A program made the translations under genes and the position numbers. Under the pieces are notes generated by a model. It did no database searches and had not been told where the DNA came from. It worked only from the letters and a program-made list of their open reading frames with translations. Of a stretch of 64,000 nt of DNA, positions 1 through 10,790 are shown one piece after another; the stretch's first letter is position 1; each line of letters begins with the position of its first letter. The DNA comes from Burhinus oedicnemus. Taxonomy: Eukaryota > Chordata > Aves > Charadriiformes > Burhinidae. The stretch is taken from assembly GCA_008921705.1 (NCBI GenBank), contig VFFE01007217.1, positions 26,850 to 90,849 on the forward strand, read 5' to 3'.

Positions 1-345
1 GCTGGCCTGGTGCACCACTGGCACAGCAGTAGCGCTGAGGTCCCTGGAAGACTTACTGCTGAAAATGCCTTGTTTAGTGCAGACTTTTCATTAAAAGGCC
101 TGGAAGCATGTAATCATAATAATTCAATTTTTTCAAAATCAATGAAATCTTTATGGAATATTTATAAAGCCATTTGGTTTAAATTTAATTACCTTTTAAA
201 ATATAACATTAAGGATATTGAGTGCACTATTCAAAATAATTTACTAACTTGAAAATGTCAACCATTATAAAAAATCAAGATCAATACATTCAAATGAGGA
301 AATTGTTCATATTCTCCAACATCATAATAATTTTGCATACAATGT
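1..345. other. AT-rich non-coding sequence
   Basis: AT-rich sequence with no recognisable exon or repeat. The small open frame near its start has no coding signature that I recognise. It runs directly into the CR1 copy that follows. Confidence 0.5.
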
Positions 346-852
346 CCTAATCCAGTTCTGGGCTCCCCGGTTCAGGAAGGACAGGGAACTGCTGGACAGG
401 GGACAGCAGGGGGCTACAAAGATGATGAGGGGGCTGGAACATCTTTCTGATGAGGAAAGGCTGAGGGACTTGGGTCTGTTTAGTCTGGAGAAGACTGAGG
501 GGGGATCTCATCAATGCTTACAAATACTTCAAGGGAGGGTGCCAGGAGGATGGGACCAGTCTTTTTGCAGTGGTGCCCAGTGATAGGACAAGAGGTAACA
601 GGCACAAAATTGACCATAGGAAGTTCCATCTGAACATGAGGAGGAACTTCTTTCCTTTGAGGGTGGCAGAGCAGTGGCAGAGGCTGCCCAGAGAGGTGGT
701 GGAGTCTCCGACTCTGGAGACATTCCAAACCCGCCTGGACGCCATCCTGTGCAACCTGCTCTGGGTGACCCTGCTCTGGCAGGGGGTTGGACTGGATGAT
801 CTCCAGAGGTTCCTTCCAACCCTGGTGATTCTGTGTGATTCTGTGATTCTGT
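346..852 (+). mobile_element. CR1 LINE, 5'-truncated, 3' end (forward)
   Basis: This is the 3' part of a chicken-repeat-1 non-LTR retrotransposon. The hallmark stretches occur in the usual order: an 'agttctgggctcc' block, 'gaggaaaggctgagggact', a 'gataggacaagagg' block, 'aggaggaacttctttc', and the 'ggttggactggatgatc' block just before the end. It finishes with diverged ATTCTGTG octamer copies (about 828-851), the CR1 3' terminus. Translated forward, it gives the C-terminal tail of CR1 ORF2 (around RTRGNRHKI and [16 protein letters not shown]), with the frame lost in places. It is a dead, severely 5'-truncated copy. The left edge is approximate because no target-site duplication is visible. 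Confidence 0.9.
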
Positions 853-2617
853 AATCTTAATTTCCTACAAATATGAAATTCTAACATTTTGGAAAGGTCC
901 AAAGTAACAAATAGTACACATGTATCATGTAGTAAATTAGCTTTAGAAAAAAATCTTACTTTTTTCCAACATGAGCAAAGTTGTACTCTACACAACTGCA
1001 GAACATGCATTCCAATTGAGGCAATGGCCGTCCTGCCATCCTTCTAGCGTGCTCAGTCCTTCAGCTCCTGTTCACAACTTGCTCAGCAATTCTCCTCCCA
1101 TTTGGAGAAGATCTTTGCTGCTTTGGGATTACTTCTTTGAGCCAGTGCTTCTGCTGTCTTATGTTCTAAGTATGGTTTTTAAAGCTCTGTGTATTTTTCA
1201 AAAGTTTGCCTATATTCAAAATTAATTGATTTTCAGGGCTTTTAGCAGTCAGTCCCCATATGCTGCAGTCTGTGCCTTTGGTAGTTTAAGCCATCCTTGA
1301 GATAACCAGTTTTTCTCACAGCACAAATGCAGAGATAAACCTGGGAGATTTATCCCATTGACTTCAGTAAATGAAGAATTTAATCATGTAATTTTTAGCA
1401 ATTTCTCACTTTTCCTCTTATTTCACTGTTTTGGTCACCTGAGCCCAAGCAGTACAAGTGCCTTTTTTGCTGTTACATAGCGATCAGTCACAGACGTAAA
1501 TCCAGATTATTCCTCATTTAAAGCCCTTTACCGCATAAAGCATGGTTGATATTAGCTTTTGGTTCACTTTCTTATGACGCGTTCTTGTTCGAGTCTCTCT
1601 TGTATAACGCTGTGAAGAAGGATAAGCTGCTGTGCTTGATTTTGCTGTCATTTGCCCGTTTGCAGCAGAGGCTGCGTGAAGCCTTTCTTGCCCTCAGAGG
1701 AGCTGCTGCCCGAACAGGGGCTCTCGGGGGATACCCACCAGCCAAGCATGGTCCATTGCTCCCATCCGCAGGCGGTGCCGTGGCTCACGCCATCTCCCTG
1801 CCATGCTCCGGTGCCAGGAACTGCACAGAGAGAAGAGTACTTGCCTAGATGTGCTTTGCAGCAGATCAAAGCCTCCAATCTCAGCTGGGTCATTTCATTA
1901 AAAATCTGTGTTCTGTTGTTCACCGGCTCGCGATGATAGACTTTTCATAGGCTGCTGGCAGACAGCAACTGTCACTAGATACCACCGCTTGTCGCTGTGA
2001 CCATTTGCTTACTACTGCAGTGGAAGACACGTTTCGGGTCACCCATCCTGCCAGCCAAAGAGGAGGGGACACCATCATCTCCGTGCGTTCTGTTGAGCCA
2101 ACACAAGTACTCAACGCAAGCCCCATCTAAGCTTAACTCCTCTAGCACGCTGGTCCTTGACCAGAAGGGCTTTTGCATCGTCATGTAGTTAGGTACAGTT
2201 TTAGGGCAGTAACAACCATATTTCATACTTTTGCTGTGAAGAGTCAAAATGCTTTCTAGTGGTTTATAAAGAAGTTGATAACAAATTTATAAATCTGTAT
2301 CAAAAAATGCCACAGTTTATATTTCTTTCAGTCGCTTATAAATATAACCTGGGTCATTTTCCTTGAGCAACTACACAAAATTATACCAAGATTTTGTTTG
2401 TTTTTATACTAAAGTAATTGTTGCTAGCTTTTTAGTTTAAGAACTTTAGCTCACGTTTTGAACATGGGGTGTATTGTTCTCATTTGCATCAGCATCAGTC
2501 TGATGTAATTCTTTTTGCAGTAACAGTGTCATTTGAGCTTTATTTTTACCTAAACAAAATTTGACTGACATTTTGCAAGTTAAAATTTCATCTTAGATAT
2601 CTCCTAATGTGTTACAG
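853..2617. other. Non-coding sequence, no gene recognised
   Basis: Mostly AT-rich, with a more GC-rich patch at about 1,660-1,850 that opens short frames on both strands. None of these resembles a known protein, and no splice-bounded exon is convincing. The last 30 bases form the acceptor region of the LRR exon-like segment. Confidence 0.5.
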
Positions 2618-2681
2618 GTCAATGCACAAACTGACTCAACTGGAGAGACTTGATCTGGGCAATAATGAATTCTCTGAACTG
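2618..2681 (+). CDS. Leucine-rich-repeat exon-like segment (LRRC7/densin type), partial
   Basis: A 64-nt segment sits between an acceptor (gttacag, AG at 2616-2617) and a consensus donor (GTAAGA from 2682). Skipping its first base, it reads SMHKLTQLERLDLGNNEFSE plus a final Leu, 21 residues without a stop. This is one full leucine-rich repeat of the LxxLxxLxLxxN form. The wording is that of the N-terminal LRR domain of LAP-family scaffold proteins and is closest, from memory, to LRRC7 (densin-180) and next to ERBIN. Those proteins act at synapses or basolateral junctions. Exon phase would be 2 on entry and 0 on exit, compatible with an internal coding exon. I could not find the flanking LRRC7 exons in the window, so this may be a lone exon of an overlapping gene with long introns, a duplicated fragment, or an assembly error. 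The match rests on a short peptide. Confidence 0.6.
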
Positions 2682-3509
2682 GTAAGAAAAGCACTGTTTT
2701 TTTTAATAGGAAACCTGTGTGTTTTGGGTGCTCTGTGGATGGGGCATTAAACTTTTACTTAAAAGGCATTATTTTATTGTGACCACATGCTAGGATCACA
2801 TTTCCTTGTAGAGCAGAAGATTGATCATAGTTCATGAGGTGAATGTTGATGATACAACATGCTGCTTCTACATCCGGCTTCCGCGGTTCAGACCAAGGTC
2901 CCAGATGATTCTCACCCCGAGCTGGTTGCTGCTGCTGGAGTGCTTCCGTGTGGGATGAATTGTTGATCTCACTATAAACACTTGTGTCCCTGGTGTGTTA
3001 ATTTCCGAATATCTATCATTATATCCTGCAAATATTAGCAATTGCTGTTAGCAGAAGTAAATTTTGGACTCCAAAAGCAGTTTCTGTCCCTAGTTCACCT
3101 CTAAGATGAGAATTAGGTTTCCCGAGGTTTAATAGCTTTCGGGAATTTTCTTTAGTCTCGGTATAGGAAATAGCCAAGTTGCTGTTCACTTGAGGCATGT
3201 TCCTACCACATCTATAGGAATTGGCGCTTCTCAGAAACAGCATGAGGTGTGTTTTACAGTGGGCCTGTTTTTAGGGAGAGCTCACTGGCTTCATCCTGCA
3301 GGAACTGTAAATACGTTAAGAGAAGCAAAACTTAGGAAAGCTGCTGCCTCATCATTTTTGAGACCTATCACTGCGAGGGCTATTTGGGAGGGCCTGTGCT
3401 TTTGTAGGACAACAAATTAATGCTGTGACACTCACGATTGCACTGATGGCGAAATAAATGTCTGCGTGTGCCTTATCCACCAACAGCCTGTCCAGTGATG
3501 GTTAAACCC
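2682..3509. other. Non-coding sequence between the LRR segment and the LTR
   Basis: It begins with the donor GTAAGA at 2682. No repeat or exon is recognised. The small frames at about 3,020-3,420 on both strands lack any coding signature. Confidence 0.45.
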
Positions 3510-4121
3510 TGTCCTGGTTTGAGTGACAGGGCTAATTTCTCTTCTAATGCCTGGGAAAACGGCACTTTTAGAAGACTCCAGTGTCTGAATTGGTGAAAAT
3601 ATTTACTTTACAGCCAGCCATGGTGGGGGGGTTTCAAGGTCTCAGTGTTTTCGAGCTGGCCAGGTGCAGGATGAGGAGGAGCGAGACCCGGGCACTCGAC
3701 CCAAGTTGGCCAACAGGGTTATTTCATACCCTGAATGGCACATTCCATAGAAATTAGAAAGTTTGCTGAGGAGTTGGGGCTCTCCCTTGATGGCAGCAAT
3801 CCTGAGAGCTTCTTGCCCCAGTGCTGGAGCCCTGAGCCCTTCCCTTCCTCCCCAAGCCGTAGCTCTCCCAGTGTCCCACATTGGCTGTCCCCTGCTGGGA
3901 GTGCACGGCTTCCTACGGATAGAATGGGCTGAGTATAATCCTGTATTTTTATATTGGTATGGGGATCAATATTGGTTCTTTAGTGTTATTAATGTTAATT
4001 ATTTAGTCTTATTCTATTAAATCTGTTTACATTTTAACCCTTGGGTTTCCTTGTTTTTTCCTGATTCCCCTTCCTGGGTGGGGAGGAGTCATTGGGTGAG
4101 AGATTAATTGCCTAAATGACA
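3510..4121 (+). mobile_element. Probable solitary LTR of an avian endogenous retrovirus
   Basis: The block starts with TGTCCTGGTTTGA and ends near ...AAATGACA, giving TG...CA ends about 612 bp apart. Inside are segments familiar from avian ERV LTRs: 'gacagggctaatttctcttc' near the left end, 'gacccaagttggccaacagg' followed by 'ttatttcataccctgaatgg' in the middle, and a right-hand part with an ATTAAA signal (4016-4021), a T-rich stretch and 'gggtggggaggagtcattgg' before the terminus. There is no internal gag/pol/env sequence next to it, so it would be a solo LTR left by recombination. I see no exact target-site duplication, so the ends are estimates. The family assignment is from memory of LTR wording and was not searched. 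Confidence 0.68.
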
Positions 4122-5514
4122 ATAAATTGTTGTGTGTTCCTCAAACAATAACAACTATCTTTCCTCCAGAGTCATAGAAGAATGATCTGTAAAAATAGTG
4201 CTGCTGAATCAGGGCTTACAATTTTGTGAGGGTGATATTTCCCGTAGCTTTAATTAAAATGAAAATAATTTCACTTTAAACACATTTTGAAATGTCATCT
4301 AGTAGCAGAAAGGTGTAGTAAAGAGTCTACATCTGCTTTATAGACAGTGCGCTATCTTCTACCATTGTGGTTCTAACCGTGTTAATGTTTACTATTTTAT
4401 ACTGCTACGTAGGAGCAAACAGATGGGTTTATCTTGGATTTTTAATTAGAACTAGAAATCTTTTGTATAGATAAATAGAATAAAATTTTCAGAAGTGGTA
4501 TTTGGAATTTTGATCAAAAGAAATATATATGTGCTTCCTGAATTCAGAGTGCGTCTTTGTTGGGGCTGGGTTGGGGGTGGGTTGGTTTTGTAGGCTTTTT
4601 TTTAAAAGACTTGAACATCGTTCTATGTTTCTGCATTGTAGCATACTGTCCCCTAAGAACGATAAATCAAGAGTCTGGTGGCCCCATACTGCTATTAGGA
4701 CCAGACTCCCTGAGTTGACTCATTTTTCAGGAAGCTGGTCCAAAAACGTATGAACTAGAATCAAATGCCAGAAGCAAAATGGGCCAAGAGGCAAGGGAAC
4801 AGCATGAATCTGCGGAAATGTTATAGGAAGAGTGGTACTAGTTTAAATCGAGATCACCTGGAAAAAAGGGTCGAAAGGTCCTGTTTTCCTGGATTCTGAA
4901 AATCTCATTTGAGAAAAATACTGCCTAGAACTGTGGTGGTGTGGAACTGCTTGGTTTCTGTGGCAGTCCGTCCCCGGGCTATCGAGGTCCCTCCCTTTGC
5001 ACCGGGAGGCTGCGCTCGTCACACAGACAGGCTGGAGCAATAGGCGTGGGGTTAAGAATAAAGGTAGTTGCAAAAAATGAAGTAATTATGTTCATTCATT
5101 TGCTGGAAGCAAGATTATACAAATCATGAGGTAGGTATGTGTTCCTAAAATAGAAATTGTCACTTCCTAAATAGCAGCCGTATTCAAGTGACTCAATGTA
5201 ATCAAGGAAGGGAATAGGTGCTCCGTGTCACAGGTCTCCGGGAAGACTGGAGTGTTACGTCACAAGGTATGGGTCAAGGATTTGTAATCTCCCAGTCTTT
5301 GAAGTGTCAAAAATTGGCCCTGGACAAATGATAAACAGCATTTGCAGTGCCTCTGCCTGAAAGGAGGAGGAAGGCTGGTGTAGTTCTTCCCAGAGTTTCA
5401 GGAGTCCGGTGTCAGCAGCAAGGCTTTAGGAGAAATTTTGAAAGAAAATAGTTAAAGGTGGGGACAAAAGGAAGAGGAAAAGGAAAGAGGATAAAATGTA
5501 ATATACTTTTACCG
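4122..5514. other. Non-coding AT-rich sequence
   Basis: No exon or repeat recognised. It contains a G/T-rich patch near 4,555-4,590 and a purine-rich run at about 5,455-5,490 just before the CR1 stump. Confidence 0.45.
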
Positions 5515-5730
5515 AAGATTAATGTCAGTCTTCAATTCAGACTTGACACTAGGAAACGCTTCTTTACCGAGAGAGTGGGCAAACGCTGGAACAGGCTTCC
5601 TAGAGAGGTGGCCGATGCCCCAAGCCTGGCAGTGTTCAAGAGGCATTTGGGCAGTGCCCTTAATAATCTCTTGAGTTTTGGTCAGGCTGTTGGACTGGAT
5701 GGTGATTGTAGGTCCCCTCCAACTGAATTA
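5515..5730 (+). mobile_element. CR1 LINE 3' fragment (forward)
   Basis: A short CR1 remnant. The translated block around [19 protein letters not shown] is the conserved C-terminal stretch of CR1 ORF2, followed by the 'caggctgttggactggatgg' and 'ggtcccctccaactgaa' region that precedes the CR1 3' end. The terminal repeat has been replaced by the TTCTC microsatellite that starts at once. It is heavily 5'-truncated. The start is approximate because the upstream purine-rich sequence may be diverged CR1. Confidence 0.85.
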
Positions 5731-5855
5731 TTCTCTTCTCTTCTCTTCTCTTCTCTTCTCTTCTCTTCTCTTCTCTTCTCTTCTCTTCTCTTCTCTTCTC
5801 TTCTCTTCTCTTCTCTTCTCTTCTCTTCTCTTCTCTTCTCTTCTCTTCTCTTCTC
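5731..5855 (+). repeat. (TTCTC)25 perfect pentanucleotide microsatellite
   Basis: 125 bp made of exactly 25 uninterrupted TTCTC units. It abuts the end of the CR1 fragment, where some CR1 families carry an ATTCT-like terminal repeat, so it most likely grew from the CR1 tail. Because 15 nt make five residues, it creates long artificial open frames encoding repeated Leu-Leu-Phe-Ser-Ser. These are not genes. The perfect repeat implies recent expansion and probable length polymorphism. Confidence 0.98.
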
Positions 5856-7359
5856 AGGTTTTGAGGAAAGAAGATAAAGGAACTAGATTTTTTTTGTAGA
5901 GTTGCTTAATTATAGAAAGTTGATGTCTGTTTTCTCAGATTTCAAAACAAGCATGTTATTGTTAGATTGAGATCAATGTTTGCTTAATGTTAGTCCATAT
6001 TTACCTTCTGCTCTAGGAGAACTTCCTGTTGGACCTCAGTTGTTCTTATCAAACTGGCTATTGATAAGAATTACAGCTGCTTGCTTTTCTTTGGTGGTTA
6101 TACCCAGTCCTTGCTTCAGGAAATCATGAAGCGTGATTATATTATACTATCAATGTGTTTACACTTTTTAATTGTTCTTTTGTATAAGTAACCTGCATCC
6201 TCTTTGAATATGCACACAATGTAACCTGAACACACAGGTGGGTTTTAGAGCACTTTGCAATAAGAGTCTTCATATTAGAAGTTTTGCTGCCAAGACAAAA
6301 TTCACAAAATTGTTTTGCGTAGGAGGTGTGCAGTGTTTTAGAAAAGTTTTACTGACTCTATTTGGAGTTTAATTTCCTTCCAACCTCTGAAAATGTAGCT
6401 CTGCTACAGAGAAATTCAGAATTAGTATGAATATTCAGCAAACAAATCTGAATTGTTCCTTAAGCAATATATGAAAAAAACCAAACCACAATAGCTGAAG
6501 GAAAATTGAAGTTACAGGGAATGTAGTTGCTCAGTTCAGTTGAATATTAGGAAAGGTAACACCAGTTTATAGTAGTCAATGGATCATGGGACACAGGCAA
6601 ATTGTATCATAGTGATTTCAGAATAGAAATCTGAAATTTTTGCTAAGAAGGCCTTCTTCATTCTGGGCTCGTAAAGTTAGGATTTGTCATGCATATCTAT
6701 CAATGGGGACAATATAGTGCCATATCTGCAGACATATCTAACAAATCAATTGAAACACTTTCCAGTACCTTAAAAACATTGAATTTTCCCAACTCAGAAT
6801 GATCTGATTCCCACTTGATTAACTATAATCTTGATTTCTACTTGAAATAACTTTTTCAGGAAATATCACCCAACTTGTAAAATAAAGTTCACTAAATTTC
6901 ATCAGCATTCTCTCATACCATAAAAAAAATCACTAGCATTTTTTTTCTTGCAGTTGTTTCCTGTTTTTATTTCTTCATCACAAGAAGCAATCTTGTATTT
7001 TCAAATAATCTCCAAGTGTGAGCCACTGGTTTTATTTCCTCTTTTATATGATTTCATAATTTCATTCTGTATTTGCTTCCCAGTCTGCCAATTTAACTTC
7101 TTTCTCTTTCACTGTTACGTTGTATGGATCAGACTGCTGCTGTAATTGCTTGCTAAGTCATTTTCTTTCTATATATTTGACTGTTGGTTTCTCCTCTCTT
7201 TCTCATATTTGAGTAATCTATTTCAAACTGCCAGGACTGAAGTTTTTCATGCAGGACTTATAAAAGAACTCAAACATGAAACGGCTGCTTAACTACGTGT
7301 GGTTTATAGCCTAAATCAGGTTTGGTGCAAGGAGAAGAAAAGATAGAAAATGTAACAAC
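5856..7359. other. AT-rich non-coding sequence
   Basis: No exon or well-preserved repeat recognised. Base composition and lack of long open frames fit intron or intergenic sequence. Confidence 0.45.
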
Positions 7360-8695
7360 AATCTGTAGAGAAGGCTACAAAGATGTTCCTGGAAACCATA
7401 GGCCAGTAAGTCTGTCTTCCACAGAGGCACAATAGGGAAGTGTAAGCAAGAATATAATTAGTCGGGATGTTGCTTTTGCAAAAATTTACAGAGTACCTGG
7501 ACATTCAAAAAGCTTTTTCACAAACATCTTCATCAAAGCCTCTAAAGAAATAAAGAAAACTCTAATGGGAGGAAAACTGGAGTCCTACCATTGATAAATA
7601 ACTGTTTAACAAGAATAGAAGAAAAGTCTAGGTATCAATATTCAGTTTTCAAAATGGAAGCAGATTAACAACAGGGTCTCTGAGGCTCTTTGCTGACACC
7701 TGCGCATTTCAACAGTCAAAAACAATATAAGAAAAGAGATAAATAAATAGATAACATTTCCTTAGGACAGAGAAGCATTCAGGATAGTCATCTATAATAG
7801 TCACCTATAAACCTGACTGTAATGAACTGTAGAAGAATCTCATATTACTGAATAACTAAGTAAAAGAATGAGATGATATTCAGTGGTGACAAATGCAAGG
7901 TAATGCACGTGGAAAAAGATAGATGTAACTACAGCCAGACATTGAAGAGCTCCAAGACAGCCATCAAGGGAGCTAAGACCCGCTGTGGATAGGTTGCTGA
8001 AATTATCAGTTCGGTGGTCAATAGCAAGTAAAAAGACAAATAGCAATTCCTATGAAAAAGAGAGCAAAGCACAACACATCAGTATGCCCTGCAGAAATTC
8101 AAAGTACTTTTGCATTGCAAATACTGCATATAGTTCTGGTCCTGCTCTTTTATCTTTGAAGACTATCAAGGTAGAAAAGAAACAAGAAAGGTAATAGGGC
8201 TGGTTCGAAGTATGTCTTAGCAGACTGAAAACTAGAGATTAAATGTGATAGACTTCCTCAGGCTGGGGAAGAAATGAAAAAGAAGGAAATAATAGAAGTC
8301 TGTAAAATCAGAAGGGGGAAGGTGAATGGAGAATGTGCACGGAGAATGATGATTGCTGCAGCTAACTGCAAAAAGTGGGAAGCTTGAAATGAATTGTCAG
8401 GCAACAGGTTAGACAAACACTTTTTTTCCGCAAAGCTTAATTACATTGCGGAACTTACTGCCTCAGGTTTAATGGAGACCAACAGTATAAATGATTTGAA
8501 AAAGGAATTGACAAGATTGATGATCAAGTTGTTAAACGTGATGTCCTCAAAGCCTCTAAACTGCTGATTTCTGCAGGCTGGGAGTACATCCCAGGGAAAG
8601 ATCACTCTGTTTGTATCTTCTTCCCTATTCACACTTTCTTATATTTTTTCACTGTCAAAGACAGGGGTCTGACCCAGTATGGCAATTCTGTGTCC
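7360..8695 (+). mobile_element. Old degraded CR1/L3-like LINE (forward)
   Basis: Fragments of a LINE reverse-transcriptase ORF can be followed in order through this block. They include 'cctggaaaccataggccagt' (the N-Y/H-R-P-V-S region) near 7,388, 'cattcaaaaagctttttcac' (normally the F-K-A-F-D block) near 7,502, 'caaatgcaaggtaatgcacg' near 7,891, and 'ggcaacaggttagacaaaca' near 8,400. The right end, 'actgtcaaagacaggggtct' followed by 'gacccagtatggcaattctg' (about 8,651-8,690), is the 3' tail wording of old amniote CR1 families and not of the young ATTCTATG-ended ones. The copy is riddled with stops, frameshifts and small deletions. It is much older than the other CR1s here. Confidence 0.8.
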
Positions 8696-10718
8696 TTGCA
8701 GCTTGGTCCTGCTCACCCAAGATCTCCAATCCCAGGGCAGCTGACACCCCTCAGCTGGCAGCTAGAATGGGGATGACCACACCTGCAGTAGGTGGAAAGC
8801 AAAAATATGGCTTCTAAACCCATCACTTTTGCTGTAAGAAAAGCCAGGCAGCCAGGAAGGCTTAGTTACACAACTGTAGTATGCATTTGGATGGTTGATT
8901 TGACAATGACAACACCAAGAGCTACGTTTTCTGATAAACACAACTTGCAGGTGTGAAGGATATGTAGATCCAGTTTGTGAATAAACCTGATCTTGTAATT
9001 ACAGTGAAGAAATACTTGCATGTGACACTTAGCTATCTCAAGAAGACAGCAAAAATGAACTGGCAAATCTATACGCACAGTCTTTTCTCTAGCGTCTGCA
9101 GGAATCACTGAATTTATAGGGACTTTGCCTTTGGTTAACATTTCAAGGGATTGGAAGCGAAAAGTCTGCTCTTTGTAAGACTGTACTCTCTGTTACGAAG
9201 AGAAGGCAGCTCAGGGGCAGTTCTGCCTGTACAGGTCACAGGCATGGAAATGGGGGCTGCTGGCCCAGTTCTGGAAACAGGAAACAGGGGAAGTGTAATT
9301 CTCCTGGGACGGTGCAGGGACTGGAGAAGGACAGCAGGCAGAGCAATACATGTCCTACCATTGTGCCAAGACTTCAAACTGACATATTTCAGCTGCAAAA
9401 TTAAATATTTTTTATTAAAAATGCTGCCTCAATCAAGCATATCAATAGTAATTCAGATACTTCATGGCCTGTTCCTCTGTGGTTCAGTTTGTCAGGTAGG
9501 CAGCATCTCATGTGGCATGTCAGAGAAACTCAGCTGCTATGGAGAGACTTGCCAGGCATTTTTTCACATTACATTTTTGAAAAAAAAAAACAAAAAAACC
9601 CCCTAATGCTGCAATATTTCAGTTTTTAAATGCTGTAGTGGCACCCCAGACTCTATTATCTTTTTGTATAATGGAAGGAAAAAAAGGCACTTTACAAGCA
9701 GAGTAGGGATTGACAATTTACTTCCAGCTAGTGTCTGCAGGGCTGTTGTAAGAAAAGGGTTTCTGAAAGAATCCACTTTTTTAGTAGAGATTAACAAGCA
9801 GTGCATTTCGAGTTTGATGGTCAGCAGGAAAAAACAGGAAAAAAAACTTAACCCAAAATTGTATAGGAACAGATTTGGTTTAGGTCTTTCAGAAGGATAA
9901 AATATAATGAAATTTTTGATAGGTTTGATCTGCTCATTAGTGAAATGTTGTGTTCCATTTTAAAATTATGAAACTTTAGAAGCCTGAAAGATTTTTCAAA
10001 GTATTTTTTTCCATTCTTTTTACCTCCAATGGAATTTTTTTTAACCAAAAGGTGATGGATATTTTGAAACTAAAAGTTGTATCACAAAAATGCGAAAAGA
10101 GAACAATAAGTTTCATTTCAACTGTTTCAGCCTTTTACAGTTTTGCCCTTCTGCATTTGTTGGCTGAAACAATTCACCAAATTTACTTGGTTTTATGAGT
10201 ATTTCAAACACTCCAAGAGTCCATTTGGAGAAAAATGTACTTACTGTCAGACAAGTCCTATTCTATAATACAGCATCCCAAATTAATCCCAGGTGTAATA
10301 CTGCGATGAGCAAAGTTAACCAGGCATAGTGTGGCCGAATGCATGGAAATACAAGGCATTTCAAGAATTGAAATTATTTCTGGAACTAAAAGGTTATAGC
10401 TCATTTTTGACAAATGATCTTTGAAGGAAAATACTTGTTAAATTAATATCTTTATACTGCTTTTAGGTTTTTCATTTTAGTGCTTCTTTGGAATTGGTAG
10501 TATTGATTGCTACATATTGAGATTTGTAAATAGAAAAATGAACAAAAAAATTATATTTACTCCAGGAGGTCAAAACAGTGCCTCTGCAGAAGAAGAGGAG
10601 CTGACAAGGGGTGGAGACACAGTCAGAGCCTCGCTGCCTCTCTGGATCAATGTTCTGCATCTTTTGGTATTTATAGCTCACTGTGCATTTCCCGTCATGC
10701 CTGTTTCAAAATCATGGA
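8696..10718. other. Non-coding sequence, no gene recognised
   Basis: AT-rich, with an A-rich simple run at about 9,582-9,600. The open frames near 9,150-9,600 show no recognisable domain. Within a channel gene oriented forward this would be intron. Confidence 0.45.
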
Positions 10719-10790
10719 GCCATAGAATCATAGAATAGTTTGGGTTGGAAGGGACCTTTAAAGGTCATCTTAGTCCAACCCCCAACGGGT
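10719..10790 (-). mobile_element. CR1 LINE 3' tail (reverse)
   Basis: It begins with 'catagaatcatagaatagtt', the reverse complement of the CR1 octamer terminus, then 'tgggttggaagggaccttta' and 'gtccaaccccc'. Only about 70 bp remains, so this is an extremely 5'-truncated insertion in minus orientation. Confidence 0.88.

Noticed and set aside
5458..5899. Open frames rich in Leu-Leu-Phe-Ser-Ser
   Set aside because: Translation artefact of the CR1 tail and the TTCTC array.
8203..8215. GGTTCGA-like word as a tRNA T-loop
   Set aside because: No matching acceptor stem, anticodon arm or D-loop around it, and it lies inside the old CR1.
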